Origin: CAZTHM01 sp041946825
GTDB lineage: Bacteria > Acidobacteriota > Terriglobia > UBA7540
Assembly: GCA_041946825.1 (NCBI GenBank)
Contig: JBHGBD010000036.1
Location: 1-37,762, forward strand
DNA length: 37,762 nucleotides
Reading direction: 5' to 3'
Shown here: in pieces, positions 7,524 through 16,400 of the stretch
Layout: the number at the start of each line of letters is the position of its first letter
Numbering within the stretch: position 1 is the first letter of the stretch
The notes under the pieces: generated by a model
Told to the model about the DNA's origin: nothing
Databases searched by the model: none
Seen by the model: the letters and a program-made list of their open reading frames with translations, nothing else
Made by a program: the position numbers and the translations under genes

Positions 7524-9809
7524 CTATTCCCCAGACAATGTCGCCAGGGCTTTCTGGATCTCCTCTGCCTTCGGGGACTTGGAATCGAGGTGCAGGGCGC
7601 GTTGGAGATGTTCCCGGGCACGCGCCTTATTTCCATCCTTCAGGTAGGCGATTCCAAGATGGTAGTGATAGACGGGGTTCTGAGGGTCCTTCTTGATCGC
7701 CTCTTCCAGAAGGTCGATGGCCGATCCGAAAACTCCCTTTTGACAGTAAGCCCACGCCAGCGTATCGGCGAACCCAGTAACCTCCGGGAGACCGCGACGG
7801 GCCACTTGCGCAAGTGACAAGGCCACGTCGGTGTTGCCTCCGTGCTCCAGCATTGAGAAGGCAAGGTTGTTGGCCGCCAGAGGATTATCCGGGGAAACCT
7901 GCAGGGCTCTTTGATAGGCCGCCTGGGCATCCTTCCAGTTACCGCGCCCGTCTTCGAGGATTCCGATCAAGAGGTGACTGCGGACGTCGCGCGGATTCTG
8001 CTGGACAGCCCGCTGGTAGTTGGCCAGCGCTGCGCCCGCCGACCCCTGAGATCCCTGGACTCGGCCGAGGAGCAACAGCGCTTCCACGTTGTTAGTGTCC
8101 AGCTCGGCGGCTTTCTGCAGGGCGGCCTCAGCCTTCTCCAGATCCTTCAGGCTAAGGAGGATTCTGGCTTGCAGGACATAGAAAGCGGCGTTGTTGGGGC
8201 TGGCCGCAATTTGTTGGTTGACGCGCGCCAGGGCCTGAGCAGGCTGCTTCTGCTGCATCTTGAGGCTGACCAGCCTTTGCAGCCCCTCCACGAAGTTCGG
8301 ATCTTTTTCCAGGGCTTGTTCGAAAAGTTTCTCGGCCTGGGCGTATTGTCGCTGCGAGGCCCGGAGTTCACCCATGCGGGCGTAACCCATGGGGTTCTGC
8401 GGGGCCAGTTCGATGGCCTTTTTCAAATCGCTCTCTGCCCCGGCCGGGTCTTTTCTCCCCATGCGCGCCGAGGCGCGCAGAATGTAGCCCTCCGGCTGCG
8501 CCGGTTCATAGGTGATGACTTGCTCGGCGCTGGCGCTGAGAAGGTCGTAGTCGCCACGGCTGGCCGCCACGCCGGCAAGCGCTTTCTGGGCCAGAATCAG
8601 CGAGGGGCGCAAACGCACGGCCTCACGCCACTCGTTTTCCGCGCGCGTCGTGTTGCCTGTCTGGCTGAAGGCCAAGCCCAGTTCATAGTGACCCAGCGCG
8701 TTGTCCGGCTCGCTTTTCAACGCCGAACCCAATACGGAGATGGCTTCGTCCGGCCGCCGGCGGCGGTTCAGGATCTGCCCCTTATAGACCAGGCCATCCA
8801 CGTCCTTGGAACTGGCTTTCAGGATCTCGTCGTTAATCCGGGCGGCTTCGTCCAGCCGGCCGCGCACGATCAGCAGTTGGATATAGTTCTTCTTCACCCG
8901 CTGGTCCTGGGGATGCTGTCGATTCAGCGACTCGTACTCGGCCAGCGCCTTGTCCAGTTCCCCGGTGCTGAAGAAGAAATCGCCCAGCAGACGATAGCCC
9001 TCGGAATTGTCGGGAAAGGCTTGCTTGGCTTCTCGGACGACTTGCTCGGCGTCGGCCTTGCGTCCTTGAACCACGAACAGCCGGGACAGCGCGGCGCGCC
9101 ATTGAGGATTCTTCGGGTCGAGGGCGATCGTGCTCCGAACCTCTTGCTCCGCTTCCTGCCAGCGGGCTTGTTTCGCATAGAAGTTTCCCAGGGCCGCGTG
9201 CGCTTCGACCGACTTGGGGTCGAGTTCGATGGCTTTCTTGAGGCTTTCCTCGGCCGCCTCACTCTGACGGGCCATTGCCTGAACCCGTCCGTACTCCAGG
9301 TACGACTGGGCGCGACCCGGGTCGAGGTCAATGGCTTGCTTCGCCTCTCGCAACGCGGCGGGAAAATCGCCGAGCGACGCGTGGGCGTTGGCGAGCAGGA
9401 TTTGCGCCTCGACGTTTCGAGGATCCTCACGGATCACCAGAAGCGCCCGCTCCTCGGCGCGTTTGAACTCCCGGGCGCGAACCAGCAGGTTGCCTAACTC
9501 AAGCTGGGCCGCCACGTTGCGGGGCTGCAAATCGGTAGCGCGCAGCAAGGCCCGGTAAGCATCGTTGTATATTTCCAGCTTCAGGTAGCTCCTTCCCAAT
9601 TGCAGGTAAGCATCGAAGTACTGGGGGTCGACCTGCACGGCGTTCTGAAACTGGATCGCGGCGTCCCGATACCTTTGCTCGTTGAAGTGACGCATCCCGC
9701 TTTCAAAGTACTTTTGCTTCCTCGCGTTGGGGTCACGCGAGCAGCCGGCTAAGACAGCAATCAGCAGCAGAGGTCCTACAAGCGGGCGGAGAGAAATGAC
9801 GTGTTTCAC
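7524..9809 (-). CDS. TPR-repeat lipoprotein
   Basis: The protein has 761 residues from GTG at 9809. An in-frame extension to 9851 adds 14 residues, but GTG 9809 is preceded by GGAG eight bases upstream and places a lipoprotein signal right at the N-terminus (ISLRPLVGPLLLIAVLAGC, lipobox LAGC, Cys23). The rest is an unbroken run of TPR repeats (roughly 20) with the usual A-x-x-x-L-x-x-A-L-x-x-x-P spacing. Such proteins are scaffolds held in a membrane leaflet; large acidobacterial or PEP-CTERM-linked TPR proteins (PrsT type) look alike, but I cannot assign it to that family from this. It faces the PEP-CTERM gene tail to tail. The response regulator gene lies upstream on the same strand, about 245 bases away. 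Confidence 0.85.
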   Translation of the reverse strand: MKHVISLRPLVGPLLLIAVLAGCSRDPNARKQKYFESGMRHFNEQRYRDAAIQFQNAVQVDPQYFDAYLQLGRSYLKLEIYNDAYRALLRATDLQPRNVAAQLELGNLLVRAREFKRAEERALLVIREDPRNVEAQILLANAHASLGDFPAALREAKQAIDLDPGRAQSYLEYGRVQAMARQSEAAEESLKKAIELDPKSVEAHAALGNFYAKQARWQEAEQEVRSTIALDPKNPQWRAALSRLFVVQGRKADAEQVVREAKQAFPDNSEGYRLLGDFFFSTGELDKALAEYESLNRQHPQDQRVKKNYIQLLIVRGRLDEAARINDEILKASSKDVDGLVYKGQILNRRRRPDEAISVLGSALKSEPDNALGHYELGLAFSQTGNTTRAENEWREAVRLRPSLILAQKALAGVAASRGDYDLLSASAEQVITYEPAQPEGYILRASARMGRKDPAGAESDLKKAIELAPQNPMGYARMGELRASQRQYAQAEKLFEQALEKDPNFVEGLQRLVSLKMQQKQPAQALARVNQQIAASPNNAAFYVLQARILLSLKDLEKAEAALQKAAELDTNNVEALLLLGRVQGSQGSAGAALANYQRAVQQNPRDVRSHLLIGILEDGRGNWKDAQAAYQRALQVSPDNPLAANNLAFSMLEHGGNTDVALSLAQVARRGLPEVTGFADTLAWAYCQKGVFGSAIDLLEEAIKKDPQNPVYHYHLGIAYLKDGNKARAREHLQRALHLDSKSPKAEEIQKALATLSGE

Positions 9810-9978
9810 GGATGTTTCTCCGGAGACTATTCCGATTTCGGGACAGGTCACGATCGTTCTTGCATCGCCCGGCGGATTTCACGATCCTGCGAATCGGACG
9901 ATAGGAATTCTTTCCCATCCATAATGTAGCAGATTCCCGCGTATTCCGACCACCTTCTCACGGGCGGAGCAAAGGGGG

Positions 9979-10008
9979 CGCCGAGTTTCGCGACTCACAA
10001 AGTCGGCG
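9979..10008 (-). terminator. Possible weak terminator after the response regulator
   Basis: CGCCGA (9979-9984) and TCGGCG (10003-10008) form an inverted repeat 45-75 bases past the response-regulator stop. On the minus strand it is followed by CCCCCTTTG, a poor T-run. It may be only a hairpin. Confidence 0.25.
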
Positions 10009-10053
10009 TCCTTTCCAGGATCGCAATTGGAGCCGCCCCGATATTTCGAGGCG

Positions 10054-10728
10054 CTACTGGGTGACGACGAGCCCGCGCTTGACGGCGTACAAAACCAATT
10101 CGGCGGTGCGGTGGAGGCCCAGGGTTTCCATGACGTGGGCGCGGTGGACGGCGACGGTATTAACGCTGATATTCAGTAGCGCGGCAATTTCTTTATTGGA
10201 TTTACCTTGGGCGATAAGCTGCAGGACTTCCTTTTCGCGCAGGGTAAGGCGTTCGTAGGGATCCTGGCTATGGTCTTCGAGCGAGCCGGTCTTGAGGCCC
10301 TGGATGATGACGTGGGAGATTCCCGGGCTGAGGTAGGCGCCGCCTTCGGCGAGCGCGGCGACGGCGCGGGTCAAGTCAACCTCGATGGCGTTTTTCAGGA
10401 TGTAGCCCTTGGCGCCGATTTCGAAAGCTTTGCGCACGTAGGCGTCGTTCGAGTACATGCTGAGGATGAGAATCTTCGTTTGCGGGAGTTCCTTGAGGAT
10501 TTCGGCGCTGGCTTCGAGCCCGCCCAGTTCGGGCATGGAAACGTCCATCACCACGATTTCGGGCTTCAATTCCTTCGTCTGCTGGACGGCCTGGAGGCCG
10601 GTGCTGGCCTCGCCCACCACGGTGATGGAGGGATCGTCTTCGAGGATGCGACGGAATCCCTGACGGACCAGGGCGTGGTCGTCGGCGAGCAATACGCGAA
10701 TTTTCTTTCCCGAATTGGTCGTGGTCAT
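10054..10728 (-). CDS. NarL/FixJ-family response regulator
   Basis: A 224-residue two-domain regulator. The receiver domain (about 9-125) has the acidic pair D16/D17, phosphoacceptor D62 in VVMDVSMPE, and the conserved lysine K112 in GYILKN. The C-terminal LuxR-type helix-turn-helix (about 159-221) reads LTLREKEVLQLIAQGKSNKE, then IAALLNISVNTVAVHRAHVM. All key residues are present, so it should be a working DNA-binding response regulator. Its ATG at 10728 starts three bases after the stop codon of the histidine kinase gene, so the two are certainly co-transcribed and almost surely partners. Its targets are unknown; the TPR lipoprotein gene downstream and the receptor genes upstream are the nearest candidates. 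Confidence 0.93.
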   Translation of the reverse strand: MTTTNSGKKIRVLLADDHALVRQGFRRILEDDPSITVVGEASTGLQAVQQTKELKPEIVVMDVSMPELGGLEASAEILKELPQTKILILSMYSNDAYVRKAFEIGAKGYILKNAIEVDLTRAVAALAEGGAYLSPGISHVIIQGLKTGSLEDHSQDPYERLTLREKEVLQLIAQGKSNKEIAALLNISVNTVAVHRAHVMETLGLHRTAELVLYAVKRGLVVTQ

Positions 10729-10731
10729 TGT

Positions 10732-12642
10732 CTAAATCACCTTTTCTGCGGCGGGGCGGGCGGCCGCCCTCTGAAGCGGAATGCGGACCTGGACCACGGT
10801 CCCCTGGTGCGGAGCGGAACGGATACTGAAAGAACCTTTCAAATGCTCGGCGCGCTCGCGCATGCCCATCAGTCCCAATCCTTCCCCCGAAGCTCGAACC
10901 AATTCGCTTGCCGGGTCAAATCCTATACCATTGTCGCGAATCTCCAGGCTCAATTCGCCGGCAGCCTCCTCGAGCGCGACCCAGGCTTCCTGAGCCTTGG
11001 AGTGTCGGGCGATGTTGTTCAAGGCCTCCTGCACGATCCGGTAGAGGTGGATGGCGTCCTCGCCCGGGAAGAAGCTGTCAGCCATCTCGCTGCGGAAATG
11101 CACGCGGACTCCGGTCTGGCGGGAAAACTGGGTCGCGAACCAGCGGAGCGTCTGCTCCAGCCCGAAGTCGTCGAGAATGGCGGGACGGAAGATCTGCGAG
11201 CTGTCACGCACCGTCTGCAGCGTGTCTTCGACAATCTTCTTCACCTTCTGAACATCCTGAACGAAGACGGAATCCTTGTCCAGACCCTTCTGCCCGGCGC
11301 GCCCCAGCATCACGCCGATGGCGGTCAGAATCTGGCCGAACTCGTCGTGGAGGTCGCGCGCCACCTGGCGCAGCGTTTCCTCCTGAACCTCGATCAGCTT
11401 CCAGGAGAGCTTGCGGAGCTGTTCGGATTGCGATTTCAGTTGGCCGAGGAGCTGGGCGTTCTTGAGCGGTCCCAGCGTGGCCTCGACAATTTTAGAGGCA
11501 AGCTGCAACTCGTCGTCGCCGAGGGCGTCCGCGCCCGGCTCGCGAGCCAGAGCGAAGACTCCGAATAGCGCCGAGCCCATGGAGAGCGGGAGGATGAGGT
11601 GTTGGCGTGAACCCGCGTCCGCCGCAGCGCTGCCGCTGCGACTCCCGGCCGGAAGAATGACCGGTTTTCCCTCCTCGAGTAAGTGCGCGGAAGAAGTCAG
11701 AAGCGATACCAGTTCCTCGTTTGGCGATTCTTCGCTGGTCATTCCGCAAGCCGCCTGGGCGACGAAGCCTGCCGACTCCGATTGGTGGCGCAGGAACGTG
11801 ACTTGCCTGACGCCCAGCGCGCGGCTCAATTGCTCGCAGACATCCTGAAGGACTTTGGCCAGTTCCTGCTCCTGGCTGACCACGCTGATGGCCTGGTACA
11901 GTGCCTCCAATTGTTCGTTCTGGAGCTGGAGTTTCTCCGCCAGGTGCTGGATGCGCTCGAAAGTCTTGCGATTGGCTTGCAGGGTGTAAAGGCCAGTGCC
12001 CAAAGCTACCAGGAAGAGCACACTGACCACCAGCAGGATGTCGCGCTTGACTTGTCCATAAACGAGGGTGATCCGCCGGCCGGCTTCGGCCTGGGCCTGG
12101 TCGTTCAGCGTGAGCAGGCTCTGGATGAGGCGCGACATGCTCTCGCGCTTGGTTTCGAGTTGCGATCGGATCACGTAGCGCGCGGTTTCCTCGTGACCCT
12201 CGTCGGCCAGCGTGAAAGCCTCATCCGCCGTCTCCCAGAAATCGGCGAGCACGTCGCGCAGTTGCGCCCGCTTTTCGTTCCCGGCGGGCGTCGTGGCGGA
12301 GTACTGTGCCTCCTTCTCGAGAGCGTCCTTCATCTCTTCCCGCACGCGCGTGTACTCGCCGCGCCAGTAGCCGATGGGATAGCGGCTCTCGGGCAAGGTC
12401 ATGTCGCGAAGCGAAATCGCCAGAAAGTAAGCGTCCTCCTGGAGACGCAAAAGTTGCAGCGAGGCGAGCCGATTCTTCTGCACGACGTTGGTCTGGAAAT
12501 CCTCCAACCAGCGAACCTCGTGGCTGGCGTAAAAGGCGAAGACACCGAAAATTGACAAAGTGATGCACAGGCCCACCCAGAGACGGGTCGAAGGCGACGG
12601 GATCTGGCTTAGCAAGGCGTGCTTCGGCGGAGCCTTCGGCAT
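10732..12642 (-). CDS. Membrane histidine kinase (NarX-like, HisKA_3) with GAF region
   Basis: This 636-residue inner-membrane sensor kinase has one TM helix at about 20-40, a helical periplasmic sensor at 41-198 (four-helix-bundle style, CHASE3-like length), a second TM at about 201-221, a coiled coil at 225-262, a GAF-like region at about 262-395, then the kinase core. The H box is ARDLHDEFGQ (H432); the N box is VQEALNNIARHS (537-548); the G boxes are DNGIGF (570-575) and GEGLGLMGM (586-594). This is the HisKA_3/HATPase layout paired with NarL-type regulators. It should phosphorylate D62 of the regulator encoded next to it. The ligand is unknown. No good ribosome site precedes ATG 12642. 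Confidence 0.92.
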   Translation of the reverse strand: MPKAPPKHALLSQIPSPSTRLWVGLCITLSIFGVFAFYASHEVRWLEDFQTNVVQKNRLASLQLLRLQEDAYFLAISLRDMTLPESRYPIGYWRGEYTRVREEMKDALEKEAQYSATTPAGNEKRAQLRDVLADFWETADEAFTLADEGHEETARYVIRSQLETKRESMSRLIQSLLTLNDQAQAEAGRRITLVYGQVKRDILLVVSVLFLVALGTGLYTLQANRKTFERIQHLAEKLQLQNEQLEALYQAISVVSQEQELAKVLQDVCEQLSRALGVRQVTFLRHQSESAGFVAQAACGMTSEESPNEELVSLLTSSAHLLEEGKPVILPAGSRSGSAAADAGSRQHLILPLSMGSALFGVFALAREPGADALGDDELQLASKIVEATLGPLKNAQLLGQLKSQSEQLRKLSWKLIEVQEETLRQVARDLHDEFGQILTAIGVMLGRAGQKGLDKDSVFVQDVQKVKKIVEDTLQTVRDSSQIFRPAILDDFGLEQTLRWFATQFSRQTGVRVHFRSEMADSFFPGEDAIHLYRIVQEALNNIARHSKAQEAWVALEEAAGELSLEIRDNGIGFDPASELVRASGEGLGLMGMRERAEHLKGSFSIRSAPHQGTVVQVRIPLQRAAARPAAEKVI

Positions 12643-12659
12643 GGGTTAAAGGGAATCGC

Positions 12660-13157
12660 GAGTCGGGAGTCGGCAGTCGGACGGCGTAAACACGAGACGG
12701 TTAGAACATGAGCGGAAAAATCTGGTCACTGCTTTCCTCTTTGAAGCGACCTAATCAAGCCGCGAAGCATTCTCCCCACGTCTCCGCATTGGCTTATTAC
12801 AACCTCAAGAGTTGTTGGCGATGTGAGTCCGACCCTCTCCGCCAACAGCAGGTGCGTCTCGAGTTCTTTCAAGGAGCCCTGCGCGATCCGCAGAAACTGA
12901 ATATACTCTCCGCGGTTCTCGCGACCGTTTCCCTCCGCGATGTTCGCCGGAATAGATACCGCAGCCCTCCGGATTTGCGACACCATTCCGTAAAGTTCCT
13001 CTTTGGGAAAATGCTGGGTCAAGTGATAGCTGGCTTCGGCAAGCGACATGCTTTGTTGCCAGACGCGCAAATCGCGGTAGGACTCGATTGCACCTTCGGC
13101 CATGGGGGATTGTTCCTCGCGCAAGTGATCCGATTCCCGACTCCCTACTCCCGACTC
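12660..13157. repeat. Inverted GAGTCGGGAGT repeats flanking the four-helix-bundle gene
   Basis: GAGTCGGGAGT occurs at 12660-12670 and in reverse complement at 13147-13157. Around each copy the sequence is a run of near-repeats of GGGAGTCGG (12651-12680; 13130-13160). The two runs enclose one small gene (12726-13103) and nothing else. They could be ends of a small mobile unit, or simply two members of a dispersed repeat. No target-site duplication was found. Confidence 0.55.
12726..13103 (-). CDS. Four-helix-bundle protein (S23 intervening-sequence family)
   Basis: The protein has 125 residues. It shows the hallmark pattern of the S23/four-helix-bundle family: SYRDLRVWQQSMSLAEASYH at the start, then FPKEELYGMVSQIRRAAVSI, PANIAEGNGR, and an EYIQFLRIAQGSLKELETHL helix. 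Members occur inside 23S rRNA intervening sequences and as free genes; related folds bind nucleic acid in diversity-generating retroelements (Avd). No rRNA or reverse transcriptase is near, so this is a free-standing copy. I chose ATG 13103: GAGGA lies about 10 bases upstream on the coding strand, while the longer frame would need TTG at 13124. The gene sits between inverted GAGTCGGGAGT repeats. Confidence 0.85.
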   Translation of the reverse strand: MAEGAIESYRDLRVWQQSMSLAEASYHLTQHFPKEELYGMVSQIRRAAVSIPANIAEGNGRENRGEYIQFLRIAQGSLKELETHLLLAERVGLTSPTTLEVVISQCGDVGRMLRGLIRSLQRGKQ

Positions 13158-13196
13158 CCTCCTAACAATAGCGCAGGCACGCAGCTACGGCAATAA

Positions 13197-13397
13197 CTAG
13201 ACGGGCTGTCTGGAGCGGCGATCGGAGCCTGCCCTGACGCAGGAAGGGATCGCCGGCGGTCGGCTGTCATTCTGAGCCCCGGTGCCGTTTATCGGGGCGA
13301 AGAATCTGCAGTTCCTGCGCACCACCGGCCGACTGCAGGCCCTTCGCCCCAAGTACGGACTCAGGGTGACAAGCGGGCGATCATAGATCGCCGCTAC
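13197..13397. repeat. TCATTCTGAG-type palindromic intergenic repeat
   Basis: GTCATTCTGAG (about 13266-13276) faces its near reverse complement CTCAGGGTGAC (about 13360-13370). The inside includes GAAGAATCTGCAG. This resembles a widespread bacterial intergenic repeat that starts with TCATTCTGAG and contains GAAGAATCT. A smaller perfect hairpin follows: GGCGATC (13376-13382) and GATCGCC (13386-13392). No gene is present. Confidence 0.6.
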
Positions 13398-13428
13398 AAA
13401 AAAAACGGCCCGCCTTTCGACGGGCCGT
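13398..13428 (-). terminator. Intrinsic terminator of the first TonB-receptor gene
   Basis: Read on the minus strand, GACGGCCCG-type and CGGGCCGT arms around a GAAA loop form a strong stem, followed by a run of eight T. The same element, with changes, ends the paralogous gene at 17428-17458. Confidence 0.9.
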
Positions 13429-13451
13429 CAGTTGAAGCGTTAAGGAGGTCA

Positions 13452-13471
13452 GGGCACGCCACGGCGTGCCC
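13452..13471 (-). other. Conserved 3' UTR hairpin, copy 1
   Basis: GGGCACGCC (13452-13460) and GGCGTGCCC (13463-13471) are perfect arms with a 2-base spacer. It lies about 10 bases after the receptor stop codon and before the terminator. The paralogous gene has the same hairpin at 17482-17501. Confidence 0.8.
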
Positions 13472-13478
13472 CTGGGTT

Positions 13479-16400
13479 TTAGAAGTTGAGCCGCACAGCG
13501 AACTGGATGATCCGCGGCCCGTTCATCGGACCGAAGACCTTGCCGAAGTCGCTGCCATCACCAAGCGCCGTGTCCGGGTTGCCAAGCCCGGTCCGGTTGA
13601 AGACATTGAACATGTCGGCCCGGAACTGGAAGCTTATCGATTCCGTGATCCGCGTGTTCTTGATGATGCCGAAGTCCTCGTTGAGGTGCACGGGTCCCCT
13701 CACATTAGGCAAGAAGCGTGGCCCGGTGCCTAAGCGGAGGGGGTACCCGTTGTCGGGCGAAGAGGGTGGATCGGCAAACGCGTCCGGGTTCAAGAACTGC
13801 GTTCCGTTCTCGACGTCCAATCGGGTCGTTGGCACCGTTTGCGAAGTCCCGCTCACAATATCGGCGCGCACCGCCGGATTGATCCTGGCGCCGAGCGATG
13901 AGGAGACGACGAGCGGATCTCCGGAGATGTACTGCTGAATCGCCGTGATCTGCCAGCCCGAGACCAGCCGGTCGAGCTTCCCGGCGGAAGCCAGAAACCT
14001 CTGTCCCCGGCCAAAGGGCAGCGAGTAGATCCAGGTCAGCTTGAGGGATTGCGGATGGTCGAAGCCCGCGATCGACTTCTCCAGCCGCCGGTTGTAGAAA
14101 TCCTGGACATAGTAGCTGGGGTAGTACAGCGCCGTGTCGGTGTCGGTGATCGTCTTGGAGAACGTGTACGCGGCGATGAACGTCAACCCACTGGTGGAGT
14201 TCTTGCGAGCGGTGAGCTGCAACGAGTGGTAAGTGGAGTTGCCCATCGTGGGGTAGTTGTTGGTCAGGCCGCAGTACTGCGGGTAAGGCGCAAGAGCATT
14301 GGCGACCGTCCCGTCGCAACTGCTGTCCGCGAAGGTGCTGTACTTGGGACCCGTAATGCCGTAGGGATCGAGGATGCCGGCATCCAGAGCATCCTGGAAG
14401 CCGTCGTCGAGGTGGTCGCCCAGCGCCATGTACTTGGAATCCGTCTGGTTGAACCAGTTCGAGAAGTTGCTCTCCAACAGGCGAGTACCTTTCGAACCGA
14501 CGTAGTTCGCCTCAAAGAGAACTTCGTGAGGAAGCTGGTATTGGAATCCCGCGCTCCAGTTCTGGACGTAAGGTTGCGCCAGGGACTTGCGAGGCAGGAA
14601 ATCCAGGCTATCGCCGTTGGCCTGCGACGGGTCACGGTTGGGAAGTGTGCCGGTGAAGGCCGGCAGGCCGATCCCAGGATTCGGGTTCGCCGGCGACCCC
14701 GGTGTGGCGCCAACCAGTGGGGAGAGGTAAATCACCGGATCAACAGTGCCGGCCGCGCCGGGCGCGTGGTGAGTGGGAACGGAACTGTTGAAACCATAAA
14801 TGTTCTGGCTGCCGAAATTGTTCAGGATGGGCGGCCCGTAGGAGATCCCGTACCCGCCGCGCAGAACCAGGTTCTTGCTAATCTGGTAGGCGATGCCGAG
14901 GCGAGGCCCGAATTCCTTGAAGTACCAATCCTGGAAGGAGGTGCGATTGATGCAGCCGGAGCAATTGCCCAGGAAGGAGAGCGCGCCCAGGAACCCGTCC
15001 GCGGCCGGGTTCGCCAGGGTGGGATCGAAGCCGGATTGGCGGTTGAACGCTTCCCTTTTGGGCAAGGGGAGTTGCCAGCGCAGTCCGATGTTCAACGTGA
15101 GCTTGGGAGTCGCGCGCCAGTCATCCTGAGCAAAGAGCGACAGCTCACCCGCTCGATAGCCAGGCTCTGTGACGTACACCGACCGGTTCGCCCCGTCCGC
15201 AGCCCCCATCAGGAAGCTTGCGAAGGGGTGGCCGGTTGACCCCGTGAACCCGGGCAGGTCGGTCTCGACGCTCGAAAACGAGAAAGAGCCCGACAGGGCG
15301 CCCGGCTCGTTGGTGTTGTAACGGTAGCGGATGAAGTCCGCGCCGAATTTCAGGCTGTGCTTGCCGCGCGTCGTGCTGTAGGTGTCCTGGTAGACGTAAC
15401 TCTCGGAGGGGTCAATGTTCGCGCACCCCACGCCGAGTGCCGACATGAACTGGACCCCGCTGTTTCTGGTTCGGAAGCTGAAGCGCGGGAAGCAGTTGTC
15501 GGGGACTCCCGGGATTCCCAGTTGCGGGGTGTACTTGGCGTTGTCGGTCAAGTTGTTGGCGTTATTGGTGCGGTTGTACGCCAGAACCAAGTTGTTGACC
15601 GAGTGATCGTTGATCGTCCAGGTGTACGAGAAGCGCGCCTGCGGCCCCACCACTTCCTGGTTCTTATAGGTGCTGATGGGCTGCCCCGGGAAGGGCGGAT
15701 AGGCCGAATCGGCGGTATTGCGTTTCCACAGCGACCGGCGGTAATACCCGAACATCCCGCTCAGTTTGTGGTTGTCATTGATGGCGTGGTCGACTTTGAC
15801 GGTGACCGCGTCGCGTCTCAGGACGGGCGTGGACCCGCTGAATCGGGGCGTGTTCCTTCTGTTCCCGGGGAAAAGCGGGTCGGACATCAGGGGAAGGAGA
15901 ACGGAGGTCGCGGTGCTGAATTTCGCCGGATCGATGACGTTCAAATTGCCCTGATAACTGAACGGATCGCGGATCACCGCATCGTCTCCCGAGTTGTTGA
16001 AAAGCAGGCTCACGGGATCCTGCGCTCCTGCCGCTACGGTCCGCGTCGTTGTGGGATCGAACAACTCGTTCGCAAACACCGGCCGGCCGAGCGCGTCCGT
16101 TCCGACTTCATCGCCCAGGAAGGAACTGAAGTCTCCGGCGCGCATGGCTTTGGTCGGGATGGTGGTCGTGCCGCTGTAAGCGAAGTTGGTGAAGCGGTCT
16201 CCCTCGTAGCTCCCGAAGAAGAAGGTCTTGTCCCTGCGAATGGGTCCGCCAAAAGTCCCGCCAAAGTTGTTTTCTTTGGCGTTGCTCTTCGGCGTCCCGA
16301 AGGCGTTGGAAAGCAGACCCGCGGCGTTCGAGATCGGGTTCTTGTTGTACTCAAAAGCCGTGCCATGGAATTGGTTGGTGCCGGATTTCATGGCGAAGTT

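Noticed and set aside
7911..9497. 528-residue plus-strand frame
   Set aside because: It is the reverse strand of the TPR lipoprotein gene, whose TPR pattern is beyond doubt.
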